NCBI GenBank assembly: GCA_008080595.1
Contig: VIKI01000050.1
Location: 1-32,529 of the forward strand
Reading direction: 5' to 3'
DNA length: 32,529 bases
From: Comamonadaceae bacterium
Lineage (GTDB): Bacteria > Pseudomonadota > Gammaproteobacteria > Burkholderiales > Burkholderiaceae_C
How positions within the stretch are numbered: the stretch's first letter is position 1; each line of letters opens with the position of its first letter. The position numbers were made by a program, and so were the translations under genes. Positions 24,393 to 32,304 of the stretch are shown here, in pieces. The notes beneath the pieces were generated by a model, which saw only the letters and a list, made by a program, of their open reading frames with translations, searched no databases and was not told the DNA's origin.

Positions 24393-25196
24393 ATGAAATC
24401 TCATCGTCCCGCCCGACGCTTTGTCGATCTGTCCATCTACCTGGAAAACGACGTGCTCTCGGACCCGCCGCCCTTGGCACCCAAGATCAGCTACCAGACC
24501 CACGCCGACACGCTGCCCGAGTTCATGGCGATGCTGCCCGGCACCGTGCCCGAGGACTATCCCGAGGGCCAGGCCGCCGCCGCCGAGTGGGTCACTCTGA
24601 CCACACACAACGGCACCCACCTGGACGCGCCCTACCACTTCCACTCGACCATGGATGCCAAGCTGGGCGGCGCACGGCCCAGCACCACCATTGATGAGGT
24701 GCCGCTGGAATGGTGCTTTGCCAACGGCGTGAAGCTGGACTTTCGCCATCTGCCCGACGGCTACGTCGCCAGCGCAGCCGATGTCGAGGCTGAACTGCAA
24801 CGCATTGACCACGAACTGCAGCCGCTGGACATTGTGGTCGTCAACACCCGCGCTGGCGCACGCTACGGCAAGCCGGACTTTCTGGGCGCGGGTTGTGGCA
24901 TGGGCTACGAGGCCACCATGTACCTGCTGGAGCGCGGCGTGCGCCTGACTGGCACCGATGCCTGGAGCTGGGACGCCCCCTTTTCGTACACGGCGAAGAA
25001 GATTGCCGAGACCGGCAACAAGGCGCTGATCTGGGAAGGCCACAAGGCCGGGCGCGACATTGGCTACTGCCACCTGGAAAAGCTGCACAACCTGGAGGCG
25101 CTGCCACCCACCGGGTTCACCATCAGCTGCTTCCCGCACAAGATTCGCGGGGCCAGCGCGGGCTGGACCCGTGCCGTGGCGATCTTCGAGGACTGA
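24393..25196 (+). CDS. cyclase-family metal-dependent hydrolase (KynB-like fold)
   Basis: This 267-residue protein has the metal-binding signature of the cyclase/arylformamidase family, HNGTHLDAPYHFH (His72, His76, Asp78, His82), and a later TDAWSWDAPF with GHKAGRDIGYCHLEKLHNL. The family includes kynurenine formamidase, isatin hydrolase and polyketide cyclase-like enzymes, which open or close amide, lactone or ring bonds using Mn or Zn. Here it could hydrolyse a lactone or amide intermediate. It is longer than KynB (about 210 residues), which argues against a simple kynurenine role, and no kynurenine genes are near. It is the last gene before the only large gap of the operon. Confidence 0.8.
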   Translation: MKSHRPARRFVDLSIYLENDVLSDPPPLAPKISYQTHADTLPEFMAMLPGTVPEDYPEGQAAAAEWVTLTTHNGTHLDAPYHFHSTMDAKLGGARPSTTIDEVPLEWCFANGVKLDFRHLPDGYVASAADVEAELQRIDHELQPLDIVVVNTRAGARYGKPDFLGAGCGMGYEATMYLLERGVRLTGTDAWSWDAPFSYTAKKIAETGNKALIWEGHKAGRDIGYCHLEKLHNLEALPPTGFTISCFPHKIRGASAGWTRAVAIFED

Positions 25197-25258
25197 GAAC
25201 ATGGTCATCAACAACTTGGTCATTCATCTGAAAACCGTCATTCCAACACTACAAAATA

Positions 25259-25437
25259 TATAGCTTGTTGCGCATATGTTGATTGGGCTAGAGGCTGATT
25301 TGGCATCTAAATGAACGGTTTTTACCCCCTTGGAAGCGCTTTCCAGCCCTCTGGCAGGCCGCTGTTGGCTTGCAACTCGCTTTTTTAAGTGCCAAAAGTG
25401 CCCATAGCCCAATCAACATATGCGCAAGCAGCTATTA
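25259..25437. mobile_element. MITE-like element: inverted pair of the dispersed repeat
   Basis: Two arms face each other. Positions 25268-25290 and 25405-25427 are perfect 23-base reverse complements (core TTGCGCATATGTTGATTGGG). Weaker similarity extends outward (ATAGCTTG versus ATAGCTGC) and inward (GGC, TTGGC). The spacer of 114 bases has no open frame of note. Each arm belongs to the same repeat family as 31011-31066. The element fills the 256-bp gap between the cyclase and cupin genes, whereas other gaps in this operon are 40 bp or less. It can fold into a long hairpin in the mRNA and might cause processing or partial termination. I cannot identify a target-site duplication with confidence. 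Confidence 0.65.
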
Positions 25438-25452
25438 AGTCAGGAGTACATC

Positions 25453-26031
25453 ATGCCCTTTCCCCCCATCCACCGCGTTGTCACCGGCCACGATGCCCAC
25501 GGCAAGGCCATCATCACCAGCAATGGGCCGCTGCCCACGGTCGTCGAGATCGCGGCGATTCCCGGCACCGTGTTTCACGAAGTCTGGGAAACCCGCGCCA
25601 CACCTGCGCTGATCGACAACGGGGGCGACCCCAGCACCGGGCCGCTTTCGCTGCCACCGCCTGCGAACGGCACGCGCATGCGCTTTGTCGACATCCCGCC
25701 GGACACCCAAGAGTTCCTGGCCCACGGCGCTGCCAAGATGAAGGATGCCTTCAGCCAGGTTGGCGACATGAATGCGTCCACGGTCCAAGCCCATTCGCCG
25801 CACCCACTGATGCACCGCACCGAGTCCATCGACTACGGTGTGGTGATTGAGGGTGAGATGACCCTGGTGCTCGACGACTCTGAAGTGCTGCTCAAACCCG
25901 GCAGCGTGGTGGTGCAGCGTGGCACCAACCACGCCTGGGCCAACCGCTCGGGCAAACCCTGCCGCATGCTCTTTGTGTTGCTGGATGGGCAGTACGACCC
26001 GACTCTCGCGCAAGCATTGGAGGCGCGATGA
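25453..26031 (+). CDS. cupin-domain protein
   Basis: This 192-residue protein starts at ATG 25453 after a CAGGAG site that abuts the repeat element. The N-terminal ~100 residues are not recognisable. Residues ~112-185 form one cupin: PHPLMHRTESIDYGVVIEGEMTL (His118, His121, Glu124) and GSVVVQRGTNHAWAN (His160), matching the two cupin motifs with a complete metal site. Small single-cupin proteins of this type are common in aromatic-compound loci, with roles from dioxygenase to isomerase; no reaction can be assigned. Its stop overlaps the ATG of the FAH-family gene by 4 bp. Confidence 0.8.
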   Translation: MPFPPIHRVVTGHDAHGKAIITSNGPLPTVVEIAAIPGTVFHEVWETRATPALIDNGGDPSTGPLSLPPPANGTRMRFVDIPPDTQEFLAHGAAKMKDAFSQVGDMNASTVQAHSPHPLMHRTESIDYGVVIEGEMTLVLDDSEVLLKPGSVVVQRGTNHAWANRSGKPCRMLFVLLDGQYDPTLAQALEAR

Positions 26032-27008
26032 AATTTGCCACCCTCAAAGACGGCACGCTTGACGGCTGCCTGGTGCTGGTGTCACAAGACGGCAGCCGCG
26101 CCGTGGCCGCCAGCGCCATCGCGCCCAGCCTGATCCACGCCCTGCAACACTGGGATGCAGTGGCCCCGGCGCTGCAAACCCTGTCTGACGCGCTCAACTC
26201 AGGCACGGCTGCGAACAGCTTCGCTTTCGACCCCAGCGCCTGTGCCGCGCCGCTGCCCCGCGCCCCGCAGTGGCTGGATGCCTCGGCCTTCCTCAACCAC
26301 GGCCAGTTGATGGAGCGAGCCTTCAACACGCCGCCCATCCCTGACTTCGAAACCGTTCCGCTGATGTACCAGGGCGCGAGCGATGATTTCCTCGGGCCAC
26401 ACGATGACGTGCCCTTGCCAAGTGAGGCCGATGGCATCGACTTCGAGGGCGAGTTCGGCGTGGTTTGCGGCCCCGTGCCCATGGCCGCCACGTCCGCACA
26501 AGCCCTGGCCTGCGTGCGCCTTGTGGTACAGATCAACGATTGGAGCTTGCGTGCGATGGGGCCGCGCGAGATGAAATCCGGCTTCGGCTTTTTGCAGGCA
26601 AAACCCTCGACCGCCTTCGCCCCGGTGGCGGTGACACCTGATGAATTGGGCGACGCCTGGCGCGATGGCCGGGTGCACCTGCGGCTGCATGTGCAATGGA
26701 ACGGCGAGCGTTTTGGCGAGCCACATGGTGGGGAGATGAACTTCGACTTTGGGCAGCTCATCGCGCACGCCGCCCGCACGCGCAAGCTGACCGCCGGCTG
26801 CATCGTCGGCTCGGGCACGGTGTCCAACGTGTCACGTGCGGCGGGTTCCGCCTGCATCGCCGAGCGCCGCGTGATCGAGAAGATCGACCAGGGCGAGATC
26901 CGCACCACCTTCATGAAATTCAACGACCGCGTGTTCATGCAAGCCAGGTTCGATGACGGGCGCGCCGGGCCGTTTGGTGTCATCGACCAGCGCGTGGTGA
27001 AGGCGTGA
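26028..27008 (+). CDS. fumarylacetoacetate hydrolase (FAH) family protein
   Basis: This 326-residue protein has an N-terminal domain and a C-terminal FAH fold. Metal-binding residues are in IDFEGEFGVVCGPV (Glu140, Glu142) and VQINDWSLRAMG (Asp171). The C-terminal GEMNFDFGQLIAHAAR and GCIVGSGTVSN segments are also family-typical. Members hydrolyse or decarboxylate 1,3-diketo or 2-oxo acids from ring fission (fumarylpyruvate, acylpyruvates, homoprotocatechuate products). In this operon it probably acts on the product of the extradiol and C-C hydrolase steps. It overlaps the cupin gene and lies 13 bp before the epimerase gene. Confidence 0.85.
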   Translation: MKFATLKDGTLDGCLVLVSQDGSRAVAASAIAPSLIHALQHWDAVAPALQTLSDALNSGTAANSFAFDPSACAAPLPRAPQWLDASAFLNHGQLMERAFNTPPIPDFETVPLMYQGASDDFLGPHDDVPLPSEADGIDFEGEFGVVCGPVPMAATSAQALACVRLVVQINDWSLRAMGPREMKSGFGFLQAKPSTAFAPVAVTPDELGDAWRDGRVHLRLHVQWNGERFGEPHGGEMNFDFGQLIAHAARTRKLTAGCIVGSGTVSNVSRAAGSACIAERRVIEKIDQGEIRTTFMKFNDRVFMQARFDDGRAGPFGVIDQRVVKA

Positions 27009-27021
27009 AGCGGAGGATGCC

Positions 27022-27981
27022 ATGCATGTGTTGATCACCGGAGCTGCTGGCTTCTTGGGGCGTGCCCTGGCACAGCGCTTGTCACCTGGCAGCCCACTGG
27101 GCGGGCGGGCCGTGGGCCAGCTTACGTTGATGGACCTGGCGCTAGAAGGCCAGGCACAGACGAGCGTGCGGCATTGCGCGGGCGACATGGGCGACGGCGG
27201 CTGGCTGTGCACTGCATTGAAGGAGGGGCCGCCCATCGACGTGCTGTTCCACCTTGCCAGCATCCCCGGTGGCAGCGCCGAACAGAATTACCTGCTGGCA
27301 CGCCGCGTGAATCTGGAAGCCACGCAGACCCTGCTGGAGCACGGCCAACAGCAGGTGGGCAGCGGCCAAGCCGCACCGGTGTTGGTGTTCGCCAGTTCCA
27401 TTGCGGTCTTCGGCCAGATGCCCGCCGTGGTGAACGACGACGCGCCGACCCGTCCGCAAATGACGTACGGCACCCAAAAACGCATCGGCGAGCTGTGGGT
27501 GGAGGACTTCAGTCGGCGCGGCTGGGTCGATGGCCGCGCCGTGCGTATTCCGGGTGTACTGGCCCGCCCACCGGCGCGAACTGGCCAACTCTCTGCCTTC
27601 CTCAGTGACATCATCCGCGAACTGGCGGCGGGTCGGTCTTTCACATGTCCAACTTCGCCCGAGGCCACCACCTGGGCCTCTTCACTGCCCTGCGTGGTCG
27701 AGCAACTGCTGCACGCGGCCAGCTTTGACGTGGCGGCCAGTGAGGGCCAGCGGGTGCTGACCCTGCCCACCCTGCGCTTTGCCATGGCCGAGCTGGTGCA
27801 AGCGATTGGCCGGGTCTACGCCACCCCCGCCACCGACCTGGTGCGTTGGATGCCTGATGAGCGCATCGAGACCCTGTTCGGGCGCTTTCCACCGCTGCTC
27901 ACGCCGCGTGCGCAGGCTGCGGGGTTCCGGCCCGATAACGATCTGGATACCTTGGTTCGGCAGGCGCTGGCGTTGGGTTGA
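27022..27981 (+). CDS. NAD-dependent epimerase/dehydratase (extended SDR; DenD-like)
   Basis: This 319-residue protein has a Rossmann motif VLITGAAGFLGRALA at the N-terminus, an FHLASIPGGSAE segment, catalytic Ser in FASSIAVFG and the YGTQK pair (Tyr149, Lys153). The text resembles the D-erythronate dehydrogenase (DenD) branch of extended SDRs, but the erythronate kinase/decarboxylase partners of that pathway are absent. The enzyme may instead oxidise a hydroxy-acid or alcohol intermediate of this locus. A GGAGG site precedes ATG 27022. It is the last enzyme gene of the operon and is followed by a 151-bp gap before the regulator. Confidence 0.8.
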   Translation: MHVLITGAAGFLGRALAQRLSPGSPLGGRAVGQLTLMDLALEGQAQTSVRHCAGDMGDGGWLCTALKEGPPIDVLFHLASIPGGSAEQNYLLARRVNLEATQTLLEHGQQQVGSGQAAPVLVFASSIAVFGQMPAVVNDDAPTRPQMTYGTQKRIGELWVEDFSRRGWVDGRAVRIPGVLARPPARTGQLSAFLSDIIRELAAGRSFTCPTSPEATTWASSLPCVVEQLLHAASFDVAASEGQRVLTLPTLRFAMAELVQAIGRVYATPATDLVRWMPDERIETLFGRFPPLLTPRAQAAGFRPDNDLDTLVRQALALG

Positions 27982-28132
27982 GGGCGGCAGAGCAGGCATG
28001 ACATCCGCGCACCAGATGGGGCTTTGGGACTGGTTGGAGGGGGCCTGAGTCTGCGGTGGTCGGCTTGCGGATAAGATTTCAGGCAAGAACCAGTTGCATC
28101 TGCCCGCTGGTGTTTTCGCCAAAGCCTGATCC

Positions 28133-29089
28133 ATGCACTTTCACAAACTCGATTTAAATCTGCTGGTGGCACTCGACACGCTGCTGTCATTACAAAGCGT
28201 CAGCCGTGCTGCCGAGCAACTGAACATGAGCCAGTCGGCCATGAGCAATGCGCTGGGGCGTTTGCGGGACTATTTTGATGACGAGTTGCTGGTGCAGATT
28301 GGCCGCAAGATGGAGCTGACCCAGCGTGCCGAGGTCTTGCGCGATGCGGTGCACGATGTGTTGTTGAGGATCGACACCACCATCACGGCGCAGCCCAAAT
28401 TTGAGCCCGCCAAGTCTGACCGGGTGTTTCGGATATGCGTATCCGACTACTCGATGGTCACGCTGATTCCCAACCTGCTGGCCTTGGCACAGTCCCAGGC
28501 CAGCGCCGTGAAATTTCAACTGCTGCCCCAGGTGGGTCAACCGGATCGGGCGCTTGAACGTGGCGAAGCCGACTTACTGGTGGTTCCCAATTCGTTTTGC
28601 TCGGCCAACCATCCCAAGGACATTCTTTTCGAGGAAACATTCTGCTGCGTGGTCTGGAGTGGCAGCCGTATTGCGTCCAGTGGCAAGCTCGACTCAGAAG
28701 CCTATGCCCAAGCCGGTCATGTGGCGATGCAACCCATTTCCTATGCCTGGTCTAGTCAAGTGGTGATGCAACCCCCTGGGGGGAGCAGCATGTCGTTTGA
28801 AGCGGGAACAATGCAGAAGATGGGACTGGAGCGTCGTGTGGAGGTGTCCACCTTCAGCTTTGTCGGTGCGCCCTCACTGGTGGTAGGGACAGAGCGCATC
28901 GCCACCGTTCATGCTCGTCTGGCCCGAATGGCAGAGCGCTATTTGCCGGTGAAACTGTTTCCCCTGCCCATCGCGCTGCCGCCCATGGAGCAGGCCGTTC
29001 AGTGGCACAAATACGCCACCCAAGACCCTGGCCTGGTTTGGCTCAGAGGCTTGTTGAGCGAAGCGGTCAGAAATATGGATGCCCACTGA
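28133..29089 (+). CDS. LysR-type transcriptional regulator, NodD-like group
   Basis: This 318-residue protein has a winged helix-turn-helix at about 6-66 (LDLNLLVALDTLLSLQSVSRAAEQLNM, then SQSAMSNALGRLRDYFDDELLV). The MHFHKLDLNLLVALD opening is typical of the NodD/NahR/LinR group. The effector-binding domain follows (FRICVSDYSMVTLIPNLLALAQ). These regulators activate catabolic operons on binding an aromatic or related inducer. It is transcribed in the same direction at the end of the catabolic locus, with its own upstream gap, and is the best candidate for its control. Its stop lies only 6 bp from the stop of the converging methyltransferase gene. Confidence 0.85.
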   Translation: MHFHKLDLNLLVALDTLLSLQSVSRAAEQLNMSQSAMSNALGRLRDYFDDELLVQIGRKMELTQRAEVLRDAVHDVLLRIDTTITAQPKFEPAKSDRVFRICVSDYSMVTLIPNLLALAQSQASAVKFQLLPQVGQPDRALERGEADLLVVPNSFCSANHPKDILFEETFCCVVWSGSRIASSGKLDSEAYAQAGHVAMQPISYAWSSQVVMQPPGGSSMSFEAGTMQKMGLERRVEVSTFSFVGAPSLVVGTERIATVHARLARMAERYLPVKLFPLPIALPPMEQAVQWHKYATQDPGLVWLRGLLSEAVRNMDAH

Positions 29090-29095
29090 AGGCGA

Positions 29096-30259
29096 TCAAC
29101 CGGCTTGCCAGGAAGCAGCCACCCGCAGCACCAGCATCTTGCCAAACGAAGCCAGGTGCACCACCTCTTGTAACTGCACACCGGCCCGCACAAACACCTG
29201 TTCCCACTCGCTGCGCGTGCGCTCGCGGCCTCGCGTGCCCATCAGCATCTGCATGTCAAACGAGGTGCTGGCCAGGTCGGCGTGGTGATCCGGCATGAGC
29301 AGTTCCAGCAGCACGATGCGGGCATTCTGGGCTGCAGCTGCGCGGGCCACGGTGCGCAGGGCTTGCACCACGGTGCGCAGGGCTTGCACGCTGGTGTCGT
29401 CGTCAAAGCCGTGCAACACGGCGCTGAGCAGGTAGGCATCCTTGGGGCTGGCGGCGGCGGGCACGTTCACCAACACATCTCCCACCGCAAAGCGCATGCG
29501 TGCCAAGGCCTGGGCGGTGTCTGCACCGGGCTGGGTGCGCCAGAAATCGGCGGCGTGCTGGATGGTTTGCGAGCGGTCGACCACCACGGCTTGCAGGTGC
29601 GGGTGGCGCTTGAGGATGGCCATTGACTTGGCCCCCTTGGAGCCGCCCACGTCGATGATTCGGTCAAACGCCCGCCAGTCAAATTCAGTGGCAAAGCTGT
29701 CACCGGTCAGCGCCTCGACCTGATCCATGGCCTGGGCGAACAGGGCATCGAATTCGGCATGACTGTCCATGTAGTCAAACAGCGCCTGCCCGTGCTGCAG
29801 TCGAAACGGTACTTCGCCGCTGCGAATGCCCTGCTCCAGCTGCTCAAACCAGGGGTGGCTCATCTCGGGGGAGTTGTGCATCAGCACCATGGCCCGCACG
29901 TTGCCTGGGCGGTCACTGCGCAAGGCATTGGACAGTGCGTTGTTGCGGTAGCTGCCGGGGGCCACCTCGTCAAAGATGCCCATGGCCGCCAGCATGCGCA
30001 GCAAGCGGCTCAAGGCGTGCGGGTCAGCACCCACTTTGGCTGCAAGATCGGCTGCGGGCAGGCTGGCATCGCCCAGCACCGTGGCCAAGTCCAGCCGTGC
30101 CGCCACATGCAGCACGCGCGACTGCCAGAAGGCCGAGCCAATTTGCAGCAGCCGAAAGGCCGGTGGGGTCATGCGGTTCGGCCAGGCCTGCATGGCGTTG
30201 GAAAATTTTGCCAGCAGCGCAAAGGCGCGGGCAACCAGGGGGCGGCGTTGCAGGCTCAT
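29096..30259 (-). CDS. SAM-dependent O-methyltransferase (plant-COMT / hydroxyneurosporene type)
   Basis: This 387-residue protein has an N-terminal dimerisation/winged-helix part (FRLLQIGSAFWQSRVLHVAA, then ADPHALSRLLRMLAAMGIF). A Rossmann methyltransferase domain follows, with RIIDVGGSKGAKSMAIL (SAM loop 203-209), VVVDRSQTI and an LLSAVLHGFDDD catalytic region (His283). This group methylates hydroxyl groups on aromatic or polyketide-like small molecules. Codons for ALRTVVQALRTV come from a perfect 21-bp tandem duplication (29348-29389) that adds seven residues in frame. The ATG overlaps the stop of the TetR gene, so the two share a transcript. The substrate is unknown. Confidence 0.8.
   Translation of the reverse strand: MSLQRRPLVARAFALLAKFSNAMQAWPNRMTPPAFRLLQIGSAFWQSRVLHVAARLDLATVLGDASLPAADLAAKVGADPHALSRLLRMLAAMGIFDEVAPGSYRNNALSNALRSDRPGNVRAMVLMHNSPEMSHPWFEQLEQGIRSGEVPFRLQHGQALFDYMDSHAEFDALFAQAMDQVEALTGDSFATEFDWRAFDRIIDVGGSKGAKSMAILKRHPHLQAVVVDRSQTIQHAADFWRTQPGADTAQALARMRFAVGDVLVNVPAAASPKDAYLLSAVLHGFDDDTSVQALRTVVQALRTVARAAAAQNARIVLLELLMPDHHADLASTSFDMQMLMGTRGRERTRSEWEQVFVRAGVQLQEVVHLASFGKMLVLRVAASWQAG
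29348..29389. repeat. 21-bp perfect tandem duplication inside the methyltransferase gene
   Basis: The unit CACGGTGCGCAGGGCTTGCA plus C occurs at 29348-29368 and again at 29369-29389 with no mismatch. Being 21 bp it keeps the frame and repeats seven residues (ALRTVVQ). Perfect identity suggests a recent slippage event. Confidence 0.85.
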
Positions 30260-30924
30260 GGGGTGTCCTTGGATTGGGTTGGAGGGTGGGCCAGCGCAGC
30301 CAGTCCGGCGGCCATCATCTGGCCGTTGAAGCTGGCCAGGCGGTTCAGAAACTCGGCATCCATCGGGCGCTCCATCTGTTCCTCAAACACGTTTTTCAGC
30401 AGCATCGGGGTCATGGCCAGGCTGACAAAGGCCATGCGCAACACATCGGGGTCGACCTCCGGCCCGGCCAGCCCGCGCTGCTTCATCTCATCAACTCGCT
30501 TGGCACCACGGCTGCGACCCCGCTCCAGCAGTTGTTGCACAAAGCGCCGCCCCGGGCCGTGTTTCAAGGCCAGCACCCGCACGATCAGCACCGGGAACTC
30601 GGGCGCGGCCAGCATGGTCTGGTAGTACAGGCGCAGGTAGTCGGTGAAGCCCTCAGGCGTGGCCAGCATCTCGCCGTCCAGCACCTCCAGCAAGGGGTTG
30701 AGCGTGGCGCGGATCATCTCTTCGTACAGCCCCTCTTTGCTGCCGAAGTAGTAGCGAATCATCGAGACATTGACCTGCGCCAGCTCGGCAATGCGTCGGG
30801 TGCTGACCTGGTGGTAGTCGTCGGCCAGAAAGCAGCGCTTGGCCGCGTCCAGCAGCCGCTGGTGCACCGAACTGGCTTGGCTGATGCCGTCCTTGCTGGG
30901 GGTGTTTGGAGCTTGAGAAGTCAT
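30256..30924 (-). CDS. TetR-family transcriptional regulator
   Basis: This 222-residue protein has an N-terminal TetR DNA-binding domain: VHQRLLDAAKRCFLADDYHQ, then STRRIAELAQVNVSMIRYYF and GSKEGLYEEMI, the classic helix-turn-helix and following tyrosine pair. The helical C-terminal domain (about 75-210) would bind an unknown ligand. It overlaps the methyltransferase gene by 4 bp and probably controls it and itself. It faces the membrane-protein gene at 31141 across a 216-bp divergent gap, which could also be a target. Confidence 0.85.
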   Translation of the reverse strand: MTSQAPNTPSKDGISQASSVHQRLLDAAKRCFLADDYHQVSTRRIAELAQVNVSMIRYYFGSKEGLYEEMIRATLNPLLEVLDGEMLATPEGFTDYLRLYYQTMLAAPEFPVLIVRVLALKHGPGRRFVQQLLERGRSRGAKRVDEMKQRGLAGPEVDPDVLRMAFVSLAMTPMLLKNVFEEQMERPMDAEFLNRLASFNGQMMAAGLAALAHPPTQSKDTP

Positions 30925-31010
30925 GCCAGCAGGTTAGCAGCGGGTGGGCCAGCATGCCAGCAGATTCGTCAATCAAGATAGGGGGCTTGTTTGATGTCGT
31001 TGAGATTTAT

Positions 31011-31066
31011 ATGCATTTTTGGCCTCTAGCGCATATGGAATAAGCGCAAACAGCTATCAAAAACAA
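31011..31066 (+). repeat. dispersed Comamonadaceae-type palindromic repeat, copy 3
   Basis: TTTTTGGCCTCTAGCGCATA is followed by TGGAATAAGCGCAAACAGCT and ATCAAAAA. It shares the AATAAGCGCAAAC-GCTAT core with 4084-4134. Its reverse complement aligns with the arm at 25259-25295 (ATAGCT..TTGCGC..GCTAGAGGC). It lies in the divergent gap between the TetR and membrane-protein genes, about 75 bp before the latter start. Confidence 0.75.
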
Positions 31067-31140
31067 AGTGTTTATGCATCACCCCTCAGGGGGCTTCACT
31101 CTGCCAAAGATAATGCGCGGTGTTTTCTCCCCGCCATGCC

Positions 31141-32304
31141 ATGACCGCTGCCCCACTCTTCCCGCCACTCACCTACCACCGCATCCGCCTGCAATGGTGC
31201 GGTGCGGCCTTGTGGCGCTTGCTGCGGCAATGGCTGGTGGTTTTGGTGATCGGTCTGATGTTGCTGGGAGCATTCAGCGTGGGGGCGACGAGTTCGATGG
31301 CGGCGCTGGTGGCCTGGTCGGTGCTGGGCTTGTTTCATGCGGCCAGCCAGGGGCTGGGGCAGGGCTTGCTGGCGGCGGGGTTACACGCGCTGGTGGGTGC
31401 CGGGGTGGTGCTGGCGCTGCGCCCGGTGTTGTGGCCGGTGTCGTGGGCGCAGGCCGAGCAGGCTTTACCGCTAACGCAGCGCGAGCGCTTGGCCAGCGAT
31501 GCCATTGTGGTGGCGCTGGCCTTGCTGCCCTTGTTCGTGATCTATGTCGCCGGTGCCGCAACCTGGCTGATGCCGCCACCGGCCTGGTTGCAAGAGGCCA
31601 AGGGCACGGCGCTGCTGATGCTGGCCTTGTCCATGGCTTTGTCACACGCGGCGGGCATGGGTGTGCTGTACCAGCTGCGCCACCCGGTGCATCGGCCACC
31701 CCGTCACCCACATGCGGCCTCATCGGTGCGGGTGGTGCACATGCTGTCGCGCAGGCAGCATCCGGCCTGGGCCTTGGTGGTCTGGCCGCTGCTGCGTGGC
31801 CCGGCGCAGCGCAGCGGGCGTTGGTTGCTGGGCTTGACCCTGGTGCTGCTGGGCTTGGCGCTGATGATCGCCCGTGCGCACTGGCAACTGGCGGGGGTGG
31901 ACGGGGCCTTGTGGGGCCTGTTTTTGTGGAGCCTGCTCAGCATGGCGGGCAGCAGCCGATTACATGCCTTGATTCAACGTGAGCTGGCTCCGCTGCACGC
32001 CGCCTGTGCGTCGCTGCCCCTGAGCCCACAGCACCTGCGGTGGGCGCGCCGTGGCCTGGGTTTGCTGCCGCTGGTGTTGGGGCTGTGCGTCTTGCCACTG
32101 GCGCTGTGGCTGAGCGCCTGGCCAATCCGGCACACGGTGGAGGGGCTGTACCTGCTGGCCAGCTTGCTCGGGCATGCCTGGCAATTCGATGCGGACACGC
32201 CCGCAGAAGTCACAACGCCACAGGTCCAGAGCCAGAATCAGACGGTGCGCTGGGTGCTGACGCTGGTGGTGTTGCTGGCGCTGGCTTCCGAGGTGTTTGA
32301 GTGA
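31141..32304 (+). CDS. multi-pass membrane protein, probable ABC-exporter membrane component
   Basis: This 387-residue protein is almost entirely hydrophobic, with about eight or more membrane segments (for example WLVVLVIGLMLLGAFSVGA, AIVVALALLPLFVIYVAG, LLGLTLVLLGLALMIARA, LGLLPLVLGLCVLPLALWLS). I use ATG 31141 (MTAAPLFPP); a GTG at 31120 in frame is less likely. I do not recognise the family from sequence alone. Its TGA shares one base with the ATG of an ABC ATPase gene (TGATG), so it is probably the permease of that transporter. The substrate is unknown. Confidence 0.7.
   Translation: MTAAPLFPPLTYHRIRLQWCGAALWRLLRQWLVVLVIGLMLLGAFSVGATSSMAALVAWSVLGLFHAASQGLGQGLLAAGLHALVGAGVVLALRPVLWPVSWAQAEQALPLTQRERLASDAIVVALALLPLFVIYVAGAATWLMPPPAWLQEAKGTALLMLALSMALSHAAGMGVLYQLRHPVHRPPRHPHAASSVRVVHMLSRRQHPAWALVVWPLLRGPAQRSGRWLLGLTLVLLGLALMIARAHWQLAGVDGALWGLFLWSLLSMAGSSRLHALIQRELAPLHAACASLPLSPQHLRWARRGLGLLPLVLGLCVLPLALWLSAWPIRHTVEGLYLLASLLGHAWQFDADTPAEVTTPQVQSQNQTVRWVLTLVVLLALASEVFE

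Noticed and set aside
24393..25196. Kynurenine formamidase
   Set aside because: The metal motif is shared by the whole cyclase family; the protein is longer than KynB and no tryptophan or kynurenine genes are adjacent.
25892..26983. 363-codon open frame on the minus strand
   Set aside because: It is antisense to the FAH-family gene and has a Ser/Arg/Pro-rich composition typical of shadows.
27022..27981. D-erythronate pathway gene
   Set aside because: The sequence resembles DenD, but the partner kinase, isomerase and aldolase genes are not in the window.
28003..28017. ATC-N9-GAT nod-box-like site upstream of the LysR gene
   Set aside because: The spacing fits the NodD-type pattern, but it is a short motif expected by chance, occurs once, and does not lie in a divergent promoter.
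29935..30981. 348-codon open frame on the plus strand
   Set aside because: It is antisense to the methyltransferase and TetR genes, both with clear motifs.
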